Virus record (IMG/VR): IMGVR_UViG_3300030103_005764
Location: 44,828 to 67,343 of that record
Length of the DNA stretch: 22,516 nt
Direction: 5' to 3' (one strand)
From: a virus
Below the pieces are notes generated by a model. The model was given only the letters and a program-made list of their open reading frames with translations, made no database searches and was not told where the DNA came from. The position numbers and the translations under genes are program-made. Every line of letters begins with the position of its first letter. Within the stretch, counting starts at the first letter, position 1. Positions 13,859-20,799 of the stretch are shown in pieces.

Positions 13859-14625
13859 AAATCAAAGAATTTATAATAATGCCACAAACAATTAAACCTA
13901 TGGGCCTAATACACAAACCGGGTAAAGGACCTAATAATAGATTTGATTTCAAAAACAAGGGCAACAACAAAGCAAATGAAGATGAGCATAGTCCTGATCT
14001 CAAACTACCTACCGGAAAAAAAATGATATTACAAGCAGATGACGAGGAACACACACGAGGATTAGTTGTCACTAGCAACAAAGACGGCAGTTATGACACA
14101 TACTATTGGTATCAGAATCCCAACGAGGCAATGCCTATTGAAATTAAAATAGATGGAGAATCAGTTTCCAAAGATGCTAAAAATGTGAAATGGGAATATC
14201 ATCCGGAACTGGATGAAGCAAGGGGCAGTTGTTGGCATGGATATCAACAAAAAGGCTACAAGAAAAAAGGCAACAAAATGGTGCCTAACTGTGTTAAAGA
14301 AGAAGCCGCAGGTGTTGGTATAGTAACAAAACAAAATGCAACGAAAGACGTGCCAGTTGGTGGTGAATACATGAATATTAAAAAACTACATTTAGGCAAA
14401 GGCAAGCCAAAAACAATGCGAGAAGAATTTGCCGATTTCCTGGAAAACTTTGCGGACGGTAAACGCAAAGGCAAAAGCAGGCCAGGACGTGTGAAACGTG
14501 CAGGTGCAAGTTGCAAGGGATCAGTCACATCATTAAGAAGTAAGGCAAAAAAAGCATCAGGTGAACGTGCAAAAATGTATCACTGGTGTGCCAACATGAA
14601 GTCGGGGCGAAAAAAGAAAAAATAA
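13855..14625 (+). CDS. Multi-module basic protein with capsid targeting-like N-terminus
   Basis: This 256-residue protein begins MKIKEFIIMP. A short beta-rich region (about 55-115; GLVVTSNKDGSYDTYYWY) follows. Then comes HPELDEARGSCWHGY, where LDE/A fits a gp21-type cut directly before a CW..GY...VPNCVK module (14230-14298). The same module occurs in the dehydratase fusion at 21180-21248. The tail has RPGRVKRAGASCKGSV then KASGERAKMYHWCANMKSG, ending RKKKK. The modular build and three Cys-pair elements suggest compact DNA- or metal-binding parts, but no function is established. Confidence 0.72.
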   Translation: MKIKEFIIMPQTIKPMGLIHKPGKGPNNRFDFKNKGNNKANEDEHSPDLKLPTGKKMILQADDEEHTRGLVVTSNKDGSYDTYYWYQNPNEAMPIEIKIDGESVSKDAKNVKWEYHPELDEARGSCWHGYQQKGYKKKGNKMVPNCVKEEAAGVGIVTKQNATKDVPVGGEYMNIKKLHLGKGKPKTMREEFADFLENFADGKRKGKSRPGRVKRAGASCKGSVTSLRSKAKKASGERAKMYHWCANMKSGRKKKK

Positions 14626-14628
14626 TTA
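14621..14628 (+). promoter_or_regulatory. Late promoter octamer variant
   Basis: AATAATTA, two mismatches from TATAAATA, containing the stop (14623-14625) of the gene upstream. The ATG lies 5 bases downstream. The same TAATTA form occurs at 19171-19178 with the same spacing, which supports a real variant. Confidence 0.45.
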
Positions 14629-14629
14629 C

Positions 14630-14646
14630 ACACATGCAATATGTGT
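14630..14646 (+). promoter_or_regulatory. Start-codon hairpin
   Basis: ACACAT (14630-14635) pairs perfectly with ATGTGT (14641-14646) around a 5-base loop. The ATG (14634-14636) lies at the top of the 5' arm. A transcript starting at the ATG would lose most of the 5' arm. Confidence 0.45.
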
Positions 14647-15470
14647 TACTAGTTTTTTTAGAATTCAAAAAATACAAAGAGCCTATAAACCTACAAATAT
14701 TCGCAAACAATAGGTTAATTGATGATATCGACCTTGAAGAAAGTATTTCGGTTAGAAAAAACTTTTGGTCTATGCAAGAAATGAATCAAACATTTTTGAA
14801 ATATTCTAAAGAATGTCATTACGAGTATGAATATGACCTGCCACCTACAACAGAAAACAAACATCCTCACGTATCTGAATTAGTTAACAAGGACGGCGCA
14901 CGTTTAGTTTGTCCGGAAAAATTACTTTATTACGAATTAGAAGGATCACAACTCGCTGATAACTTCACGTTCAGGATCAATGACAGCAACACAAATTACA
15001 CAAATGGCTTCATGACCAAATCTAATTTAATAAAGTTTAAATGTTTCTGTCTTTTACCAAAAAAACTATTAACACGGGACAAACTTAATAGGTTAGCGTT
15101 GATATCAAAAAAACGAAGGATAAAGAAAAAACTGCCCTATGCAGATCACGTATATCTGTATTATACTACCAATGAACTGGCATCTAGGAAAGGTGATGAC
15201 ACAGAACCTGTGCGTTGGCCAACTGCAAGGTATGAGGATTGGTATGGTGGGCAAAAAGAATTTACAATACCTTTAATAAAAAAATACGGCGTGTTGATGC
15301 TTGATCCACACAGAGATATAAGAAGTACGCCGCCAAAAAAAACCCGAGTCATTTTTGAGAGTGACTTTTTGTGTTATGCCGACTATTATGGTTTGATAAA
15401 TATTGATAATGAAAATCAACGAAGTAATCATGCGAGAACAAGCCACAGCGGGAGCCACGTCGGCAGGTAA
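14634..15470 (+). CDS. Hypothetical protein, 278 aa
   Basis: The start is ATG 14634 after the late octamer; an in-frame ATG at 14586 lies inside the gene upstream and is less likely. The protein is soluble, rich in Tyr, Leu and Lys, with a hydrophobic N-terminus (YVLLVFLEF) too short and charged for a clear membrane span. Segments worth noting are DHVYLYYTTNEL and VRWPTARYEDWYGGQKEF. No family is recognised. Its last 62 bases overlap the next gene in another frame, and that gene's promoter lies inside this coding region; the tail RSNHARTSHSGSHVGR may therefore be a by-product of the overlap. Confidence 0.72.
   Translation: MQYVLLVFLEFKKYKEPINLQIFANNRLIDDIDLEESISVRKNFWSMQEMNQTFLKYSKECHYEYEYDLPPTTENKHPHVSELVNKDGARLVCPEKLLYYELEGSQLADNFTFRINDSNTNYTNGFMTKSNLIKFKCFCLLPKKLLTRDKLNRLALISKKRRIKKKLPYADHVYLYYTTNELASRKGDDTEPVRWPTARYEDWYGGQKEFTIPLIKKYGVLMLDPHRDIRSTPPKKTRVIFESDFLCYADYYGLINIDNENQRSNHARTSHSGSHVGR
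15395..15402 (+). promoter_or_regulatory. T4-type late promoter octamer
   Basis: GATAAATA, one mismatch from consensus, inside the coding region of the gene upstream. The next ATG (15409) is 6 bases downstream. No Shine-Dalgarno sequence. Confidence 0.6.
15403..15419 (+). promoter_or_regulatory. Start-codon hairpin
   Basis: TTGAT (15403-15407) pairs with ATCAA (15415-15419), and the 7-base loop contains the ATG (15409-15411). The 5' arm starts directly after the late octamer. Confidence 0.4.
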
Positions 15471-15672
15471 CATTGCCACTGTTGTAAGTCCACACATCGC
15501 TATAGGTAGAGACAGATTCAAAAAATCATTCACAGGATCTCCAGGCAGATCAGGAACAAAAGCACCAAAATTACCAAAAATAGTGCAACCTAAAAATCCT
15601 AATGGCACTGCCAAAGGTGCCCACGCAATGCCGGGTGTAAGTTTATTTGGTGGGCCGGGGATTAAAAGATAA
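15409..15672 (+). CDS. Small basic Gly/Pro-rich protein with capsid targeting-like N-terminus
   Basis: This 87-residue protein starts at ATG 15409, giving MKINEVIMREQ; the upstream TTG at 15403 in the same frame lies in the hairpin arm and is unlikely. The length to MRE matches the 10-residue T4 targeting sequences. After it the protein is flexible and basic (RDRFKKSFTGSPGRSGTKAPK), ending MPGVSLFGGPGIKR, with no Cys or acidic cluster. It may be a DNA-coating internal protein; this is inference. The stop shares its last A with the next ATG. Confidence 0.72.
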   Translation: MKINEVIMREQATAGATSAGNIATVVSPHIAIGRDRFKKSFTGSPGRSGTKAPKLPKIVQPKNPNGTAKGAHAMPGVSLFGGPGIKR

Positions 15673-15836
15673 TGGAACCATTAGTACTCACTGACCCCAT
15701 TAAATGTGAAAATTGTGGTTGCGACAGTCATTGTGGTAAGGTTTGTAAAAGAACTGAAAAACATAGCCCTATAGACGGGTCAAACAAGTACGAAATTGAG
15801 GTTTGTAAGCACTGTCGTTGCGTAGCCTGTGCGTAA
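15672..15836 (+). CDS. Cys-rich zinc-ribbon or metallothionein-like protein, 54 aa
   Basis: A short frame from ATG 15672 (TAATG overlap with the gene before) to TAA 15834-15836 encodes 54 residues with nine Cys: CENCGCDSHCGKVC in the first half and CKHCRCVAC at the end. The spacing (CxxCxC, CxxxC, then CxxCxCxxC) suits two zinc sites or a small zinc ribbon. Small proteins of this look occur in other marine T4-like phages, as far as I recall. It could bind zinc or copper, which is of interest near a Cu/Zn SOD, but no direct link is shown. Its stop overlaps the next late octamer. Confidence 0.75.
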   Translation: MEPLVLTDPIKCENCGCDSHCGKVCKRTEKHSPIDGSNKYEIEVCKHCRCVACA

Positions 15837-15842
15837 TAAATA
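15835..15842 (+). promoter_or_regulatory. T4-type late promoter octamer
   Basis: AATAAATA overlapping the TAA (15834-15836) of the Cys-rich gene. The next ATG (15848) follows after 5 bases. No strong start hairpin is seen here. Confidence 0.65.
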
Positions 15843-15847
15843 TTGAT

Positions 15848-16420
15848 ATGAGATTCCATGAATTTAAAACAGAAGACAATTCAGACAGGGGCATGAACAA
15901 ATACGGACTTGCCGCAAGGAACAAGGACGGCAAATTCTACTCATACAGACACGGTAAACTAACAGGTACATTTGATAACATGGCTGACCTGCAGAAACAT
16001 CAACACAATTTGATAAAGGACGAATCAATCAAAGAAGGTGCTGAAATGATTGCTTACCACAAACATCCAACACAACAGAATTTGTGGACTTTCCCAGACG
16101 CATATAAAGATGACGAGGAAGTAGAGAGTCCATACATGAGCAACGCCAGTATGAGACAGTTCCTTGACGCACTTGGATACGATAGTGATTTCGAAGACAT
16201 GAGTCCAGTACCAGCAAAAGAATTTATAGCCAGAACCACGCAGTGGTTACAAAAGAACATCGGAAAAAGAAGTCCCGAAGAACCAGCAACCAGAGACGGC
16301 AACATGATATCAGGTGGCAAGCCAGAAGGTTACATGAACCAAATGGTCAAAGCACACAACGAGATAGCAAGGAAAGTTTTAGCGAAGTATCCTGAAGTCA
16401 CACACTTTGGATTTAATTAA
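15848..16420 (+). CDS. Putative internal head protein with capsid targeting-like N-terminus, 190 aa
   Basis: The start is ATG 15848 (MRFHEFKTED); an in-frame extension to 15818 would run through the promoter and is rejected. The protein has an N-terminal part (about 1-62, including KYGLAARNKDGKFYSY), then IKEG (about 61-64), which fits a gp21-type cut, then a C-terminal domain (about 65-190; SNASMRQFLDALGYDSDFED, FIARTTQWLQKNIG, HNEIARKVLAKYPE). The C-terminal domain is helical and has no known enzyme motif. The next gene starts one base after its stop. Confidence 0.72.
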   Translation: MRFHEFKTEDNSDRGMNKYGLAARNKDGKFYSYRHGKLTGTFDNMADLQKHQHNLIKDESIKEGAEMIAYHKHPTQQNLWTFPDAYKDDEEVESPYMSNASMRQFLDALGYDSDFEDMSPVPAKEFIARTTQWLQKNIGKRSPEEPATRDGNMISGGKPEGYMNQMVKAHNEIARKVLAKYPEVTHFGFN

Positions 16421-16421
16421 T

Positions 16422-18293
16422 ATGAAGATTAACGAATTACATAACCAACCAGTCAAACCAGACACATACGAGGCTTCAATGGCCTTGAACCAATTGCTTA
16501 AGATTGGTAAACATGCGATCAAGATACACAACATGATAGACGATGCGGCGGAGATGGAGTCATGGGTAGCAAAGAAGATAGACCTAGCAGGTGACTATGT
16601 GAAAAAAGTGCATGGCTACATGCAGGGCGAGAAGGCCGGACTATACGATGACGGTGGCATGACGGAATCAAGAGAACAGATCGGTGACTACGCAAGAGAA
16701 ATTAAATCAGGCAGGATCGTAAGGATAGTAGACTTCACACCAGATGAAGATGGAGACATCTACACAATCTCATACGGTGAGGATCAAGGTGAAAACGATG
16801 TCTTTGCAAAGGATTTGAAATTCCTAGATCAGACAGGCAGTGACCAAGAAGAAATCGGCAAGTTTGACGAAGACGCAGGCTCTCTCACAGATCAACAGAA
16901 AAAAGCACTAGACATGGTTCAAGCAAAGTATGGAAATCGTGTCGGTGGAAACGGTGATAGCCTACCGAAAGGTTATATGCTGATGCGATTGCAGACTGGT
17001 GTTGGTACAGATGGAATAGACGATGACGAGTTAGAAGCCGCATTAAAGAAATATGGATATGACAGTATGTACGACGCCGAACAGGCAGACGACGACTTCT
17101 TTGATAAAATTCACAACAAAGAACATTTGCCTATTACTATGAATATGATAGACGCACTGTCAGACGCGATGGGTTCAGATTTTATGGATGATAAAAAATT
17201 AGGTGATGCCTATGATTATCTTTACAATAGAGACGAATCAGTTTCAGAAGACGCAGGCGAGGGACACATGAGCAAAAGCACATTGTACCACACTGCCAAG
17301 TATGCGATAGAGTTGATGTCGATGATCAACAAGGGTGATGATCTTGAGGGTTGGGTACAGAGCAAACTTAACAAGGCCGCAGATTATCTACAGGGTGTAC
17401 ACAACTACGAAGAATATCAGAAACTTAATCCATACAGAGAAGAACTTGATTCCAGCGTATTACAAAGACACGCAGGCATAGTGCAAAAAAATATTGATGA
17501 AATATTGGCTAGAGAAACTAGCCTTGATGATGTTGATACTAAACCAGGCATGATGAGGATACTTGCCAAAAGAGTTAACGAAGTTGAGAAAAAAATGGCC
17601 AAAGAGAATAGAAAAAACACAGACGAAGCACACGGTGGCCAACACAGCACATCAGGTAGAAGCATGACCAAGGGCGAAATGAACAAGAGAGAAAAGATCG
17701 TCAAAGGCATGAAGAAGAACAAAGCAGGATTCAAGAAGAGATATGGCAAGGACGCAGAAGCAGTGATGTACGCGACTGCAACTAAAAATGCCATGAAGGA
17801 CGACGAAGCAAACGAAAGTGGAATACTGTACAGAGCAGGAGTAAAGAAATACGGCAAGGCTGGAATGAAGGCCATACAAAGTGCGGCGGGCAAAGGTGCC
17901 TCACACCAAGAGATTGGAAAGATCAAAGACAAACATCTTAAAGACGACGAACAAATGCAAGAAGGCATAAAGGACTGGGCAAAAAACCTAGCAATGGCGG
18001 GCGTAATTGTGGCAGGGTTGGCCGGAGTAGGGTCTATACAGGATGCCATAGATAGAAGTGTGCCGGCAGTGGCGGCTATGGAGAAAGCATTAGAATTGGC
18101 ACAGGATCAAGGCAATGACGAACTTGCAAATATGATTGAAAAAGACCTTTCAGCAGTCAAAGTCAGGTTGAGTTCTGGCAAGGATCTAAATTTTGTCAAA
18201 AGTATGCAGAGCAAATATAGTAAATTCATCCAAACGGAAGGACTTGCATACGAATCAAAACTGGCAATAAGACTAGAACAACAAATTAAATAA
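16422..18293 (+). CDS. Large multi-module putative prohead-core/virion protein with internal duplication
   Basis: This 623-residue protein starts at ATG 16422 (MKINELHNQP). It holds a duplicated helical module: residues 16-67 (HAIKIHNMI, ESWVAKKID, GDYVKKVHGYM) and 283-335 (YAIELMSMI, EGWVQSKLN, ADYLQGVHNYE). Between them is a very acidic region. Residues about 400-520 carry two basic modules that I associate with marine T4-like phages (KREKIVKGMKKNKAGFKKRY and LYRAGVKKYGKAGMKAIQSA). MQEG then precedes GIKDWAKNLAMAGVIVAGLAG (about 518-540), a likely membrane-active helix, and a helical end. The targeting motif, alternating charge and modular build suit a core protein processed in the prohead. 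Confidence 0.75.
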   Translation: MKINELHNQPVKPDTYEASMALNQLLKIGKHAIKIHNMIDDAAEMESWVAKKIDLAGDYVKKVHGYMQGEKAGLYDDGGMTESREQIGDYAREIKSGRIVRIVDFTPDEDGDIYTISYGEDQGENDVFAKDLKFLDQTGSDQEEIGKFDEDAGSLTDQQKKALDMVQAKYGNRVGGNGDSLPKGYMLMRLQTGVGTDGIDDDELEAALKKYGYDSMYDAEQADDDFFDKIHNKEHLPITMNMIDALSDAMGSDFMDDKKLGDAYDYLYNRDESVSEDAGEGHMSKSTLYHTAKYAIELMSMINKGDDLEGWVQSKLNKAADYLQGVHNYEEYQKLNPYREELDSSVLQRHAGIVQKNIDEILARETSLDDVDTKPGMMRILAKRVNEVEKKMAKENRKNTDEAHGGQHSTSGRSMTKGEMNKREKIVKGMKKNKAGFKKRYGKDAEAVMYATATKNAMKDDEANESGILYRAGVKKYGKAGMKAIQSAAGKGASHQEIGKIKDKHLKDDEQMQEGIKDWAKNLAMAGVIVAGLAGVGSIQDAIDRSVPAVAAMEKALELAQDQGNDELANMIEKDLSAVKVRLSSGKDLNFVKSMQSKYSKFIQTEGLAYESKLAIRLEQQIK

Positions 18294-18305
18294 ACGCAAA
18301 ACATT

Positions 18306-18313
18306 TATAAATA
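18306..18313 (+). promoter_or_regulatory. T4-type late promoter octamer (perfect consensus)
   Basis: TATAAATA, identical to the T4 late consensus, in a 26-base gap between genes. The next ATG (18320) is 6 bases downstream. A short 4-bp stem (ATAC 18311-18314, GTAT 18318-18321) touches the start codon but is weak. Confidence 0.75.
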
Positions 18314-18319
18314 CTTCGT

Positions 18320-19171
18320 ATGGCAACAAAAAAATCAGCAGACACAAGTTTTAGAGACCTAGTAGCTCGTTTAAACGCAATGAGCAATATGACTCCTGAA
18401 CAAGAGCGTTCAGAACTTATGGAAGCGGCAAACAAAGAGCCTAAAGTGTTAGATGATAAAGACATTTCATTGGCAGACATTGCCAAGTTGGCTGGAATCA
18501 AGGAATACGTAGAACAAACAAAAGTATCACCAAAGGCAGAAAAACTTGTAGAATCTATCACGCAAGAGCCAAAAACGGAATCAGTAATTACTAAAGCAAT
18601 TAAAGAAGCAGATGCCGATGAATCTTTAGCAACTTCAATTAAAAGAGAAGTAAAAGAAGCAGTAAACAGATTAGATAAAATTGCAGAATTAGAAACACAA
18701 TTAGCAGAACTAAAAGCAGAACAAAAAGAAGAGCAAACATATGATTCAAAATCATTCAGAGAAGTTGTTACAAAAGATATCGCAGAGTATGTCAAGAACG
18801 CAGAAGATTCTCAACTTGTGGAACTTTACAACACAATCTCAGACAATGAAGCAGTATACAATGAAGAACAAAAAAATATTCTTGTCAAGACTCCAGAAAC
18901 TACTGAAATCATTGCAGACGCCGAACAGGCCGAAGCACCTGCAGAAGAAGAGCAAGTAGACGAAAAAGTAGTCGATGGTGTACAAACAGACAGAAACACA
19001 TCTGAGCCACATGCAAAAGAAAAAGAAGATGACAAAGAAGCAGAAGACAAATCAGATGAAAAAGACGATGACGGTGAAGTGCCTATGCTTGACCCAGAGT
19101 TTGATGAAGGTGAAGAAGTAGAATTACCTGCAGAAGACAAATATACTAACGATTTAGATCCACAAAAATAG
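18320..19171 (+). CDS. Highly acidic coiled-coil protein, putative prohead scaffold component
   Basis: This 283-residue protein is rich in Glu, Asp, Lys and Ala. It starts MATKKSADTSFRDLVARLNA and has heptad-like helices (about 95-155; RLDKIAELETQLAELKAEQK). The tail is extremely acidic (about 200-283; EEEQVDEKVVDG, then DKEAEDKSDEKDDDGE). It has no Cys and no catalytic motif. Acidic coiled-coil proteins of this kind form the T4 prohead core (gp22, gp67). The perfect late promoter fits abundant late expression. LME/A at about 33-36 would fit a gp21-type cut. The N-terminal targeting motif seen in neighbours is absent. Confidence 0.72.
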   Translation: MATKKSADTSFRDLVARLNAMSNMTPEQERSELMEAANKEPKVLDDKDISLADIAKLAGIKEYVEQTKVSPKAEKLVESITQEPKTESVITKAIKEADADESLATSIKREVKEAVNRLDKIAELETQLAELKAEQKEEQTYDSKSFREVVTKDIAEYVKNAEDSQLVELYNTISDNEAVYNEEQKNILVKTPETTEIIADAEQAEAPAEEEQVDEKVVDGVQTDRNTSEPHAKEKEDDKEAEDKSDEKDDDGEVPMLDPEFDEGEEVELPAEDKYTNDLDPQK

Positions 19172-19178
19172 ATAATTA
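19171..19178 (+). promoter_or_regulatory. Late promoter octamer variant
   Basis: GATAATTA overlapping the TAG (19169-19171) of the gene upstream, with the next ATG 5 bases downstream. Same TAATTA form and spacing as the site at 14621. Confidence 0.45.
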
Positions 19179-19197
19179 CGTGTATGCAACTGCACGT
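19178..19197 (+). promoter_or_regulatory. Start-codon hairpin
   Basis: ACGTG (19178-19182) pairs with CACGT (19193-19197), extended by a T-G pair. The ATG (19184-19186) lies in the 8-base loop. A late transcript starting near the ATG would lack the 5' arm. Confidence 0.45.
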
Positions 19198-19825
19198 GAC
19201 AAAAAACCAATTTGATCCGCAACCTTGTTGGACCGAAAAAATAAAAACAGTTTTCGCTTGTCCTCCAAAGGAAGCAGTAGAATTGTTTGACCAGAACGGC
19301 TATGATCTAACTAAACTGGAGCAACTATACGCAGTGGCAAATGCCAGATACACAACAAAACATCGTGACAGAGAACACATCACTTTAAGACAGACATGGT
19401 TCACTGATATCAATGAACAAGATGGTCCTCATATCAATCATGCTGTTATGTTTGAACGTAAAGGCTTTTCTGGTGATGCTCTAGAACAACTTACATTATG
19501 GGCAAAAGCAGAGCCACATCTATATAAATTGGTTGCAATGAAACCTAAATGGGGGTTGGATTTCAGTATTGACTATTGCGACAAGCAGGGAAATGTGTTT
19601 GAACTATTGCATTGGGAATATGACGGTTTTGACTATAAAGAAATTGCCGATAAAAAAGCATCCATGGAGCAATTTCTGTTGAAACAGGACTGGAATGATC
19701 GTGCTAAAACTATGTTGGCACGTAAAGAAGAATGGTATCCATTAGGCTTTTTTGAACAGAGTGAATGGAAAACTAAATTTTTTGGCATTGATAAAGAACG
19801 TTTCAAAGTGGTGCTGTGGAAATAA
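19184..19825 (+). CDS. Conserved-type hypothetical protein, 213 aa
   Basis: A soluble, Trp- and Tyr-rich protein starting MQLHVTKNQFDPQPCW. Segments include TKHRDREHITLRQTWFTD, WGLDFSIDYCD and FELLHWEYDGFDY, and it ends RFKVVLWK. The mixed charge and many aromatic residues suggest a compact globular fold. No catalytic motif or membrane segment is recognised. It has a late promoter and start hairpin of its own, and its stop lies in the next octamer. It has neither the targeting N-terminus nor a basic Cys tail, so it may not belong to the head cargo. Confidence 0.75.
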   Translation: MQLHVTKNQFDPQPCWTEKIKTVFACPPKEAVELFDQNGYDLTKLEQLYAVANARYTTKHRDREHITLRQTWFTDINEQDGPHINHAVMFERKGFSGDALEQLTLWAKAEPHLYKLVAMKPKWGLDFSIDYCDKQGNVFELLHWEYDGFDYKEIADKKASMEQFLLKQDWNDRAKTMLARKEEWYPLGFFEQSEWKTKFFGIDKERFKVVLWK

Positions 19826-19828
19826 ATA
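19821..19828 (+). promoter_or_regulatory. T4-type late promoter octamer
   Basis: AATAAATA containing the stop (19823-19825) of the gene upstream. The next ATG (19835) is 6 bases downstream. No convincing start hairpin. Confidence 0.65.
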
Positions 19829-19834
19829 CGTAAA

Positions 19835-20614
19835 ATGAGTCAAATACCTTACAACTACGGCAAATACGTTGATGACACAGTAAGACTGCGTGATCAAGGG
19901 CATGTAGACGCTGGAAAACAAGTAAAGTCACCAGCAAGTGCAGGCAGTAGAGGCTTAAATAAAACTATTAACTTTACAAAAGACGCAACACAAATGAAGA
20001 TGGGGGAATCAATCACTATGGAAGACATGAAATCTTTAATAAGCAGAATAGATGGGTTGAACGTCCCAACTGATGAAGCAAAATCAGGAATCGAAGATCA
20101 TGATTACAAATTACTAATGTTAGACATCTCCGCTATGAAAGATAGAATAGCAGAACTAAACATCGACGATGACTCAAAGACAAGAGCACTTACGGCGTTG
20201 GGAGATGTTGAAGACGAATTAAACTTTGACGAAGCATACGAACCGTTCCCAGAAGAAGACGAGATGACTTTCGAGGACGATGATGCGTTCTACGAAGCGT
20301 TTGGTGAACTTGGTTTCCCAGAAGACGAGACGGAATTGTTTGACGCAGAGTACAGAGGACGTAAGGTACCGCTTAATAAACCAATGCGTGGTGATGTAAA
20401 AAAATTCAAAGTGTACGTTAAAGATCCAAAATCCGGAAACGTGAAAAAAGTAAACTTCGGACACGGTGGAAGTTCAGCAAGAAAAGCCGGACAGAAGACA
20501 ATGAAGATCAGAAAGTCAAATCCTAAGGCAAGAAAAAGTTTTAGAGCAAGACACAACTGTGCAAACCCAGGACCAAAAACAAAAGCAAGATATTGGAGTT
20601 GTAGGAAATGGTAA
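19835..20614 (+). CDS. Acidic-middle, basic-tail phage core-type protein
   Basis: This 259-residue protein has a mixed N-terminus (MSQIPYNYGKYVDDTVRL), a helical region, a very acidic stretch (about 125-170; EPFPEEDEMTFEDDDAFYEA) and a basic C-terminal module (about 172-259). The module includes EYRGRKVPLNKPMRGDVKKF, KVNFGHGG, KSFRARHNC and a final KTKARYWSCRKW. I know this module from the ends of marine phage structural or core proteins, where one Cys follows RHN and another lies in WSC. The acid-to-base layout would let it bridge core and DNA. The start lacks the targeting motif. It overlaps the next gene by 7 bases. Confidence 0.75.
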   Translation: MSQIPYNYGKYVDDTVRLRDQGHVDAGKQVKSPASAGSRGLNKTINFTKDATQMKMGESITMEDMKSLISRIDGLNVPTDEAKSGIEDHDYKLLMLDISAMKDRIAELNIDDDSKTRALTALGDVEDELNFDEAYEPFPEEDEMTFEDDDAFYEAFGELGFPEDETELFDAEYRGRKVPLNKPMRGDVKKFKVYVKDPKSGNVKKVNFGHGGSSARKAGQKTMKIRKSNPKARKSFRARHNCANPGPKTKARYWSCRKW

Positions 20615-20799
20615 AGGTACTTGAAGTTGTTGGAGTAACATTAGAAGAGTTTGAAAAACTAGCAGAAAAGAAAGATGCCTGCTATCACAAAGTTAGATCA
20701 AGATACAAAGTTTGGCCTTCGGCTTACGCCTCTGGTGCTCTAGTTCAGTGTCGGAAAAAAGGCGCGGCTAATTGGGGCAACAAGAGTAAGAAGAAATGA
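20608..20799 (+). CDS. DUF5872-like small basic protein
   Basis: This 63-residue protein consists of a short N-terminus (MVKVLEVVGVTLEEFEKLAE) and the module KKDACYHKVRSRYKVWPSAY then ASGALVQCRKKGAANWGNKS, ending KKK. The pair of Cys, the YKVWPSAYASGALV core and the Lys-rich end match DUF5872 as I know it from phages and large DNA viruses. Function is unknown; the charge suggests nucleic acid contact. It overlaps both neighbours (7 and 4 bases). Confidence 0.8.
   Translation: MVKVLEVVGVTLEEFEKLAEKKDACYHKVRSRYKVWPSAYASGALVQCRKKGAANWGNKSKKK

Noticed and set aside
15818-15847. Upstream start for the MRFHEF protein
   Set aside because: It would translate the late promoter and the end of the Cys-rich gene; ATG 15848 has the correct spacing to the octamer and restores the shared N-terminal motif.
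16407-16421. TTG start and octamer-like TTTAATTA (16412-16419) before the MKINEL gene
   Set aside because: The TTG lies inside the previous gene. The octamer-like sequence is only 2 bases from the ATG, unlike the 5-8 of the others, and the TTAAT/ATTAA stem there is AT-only, so I do not call it.
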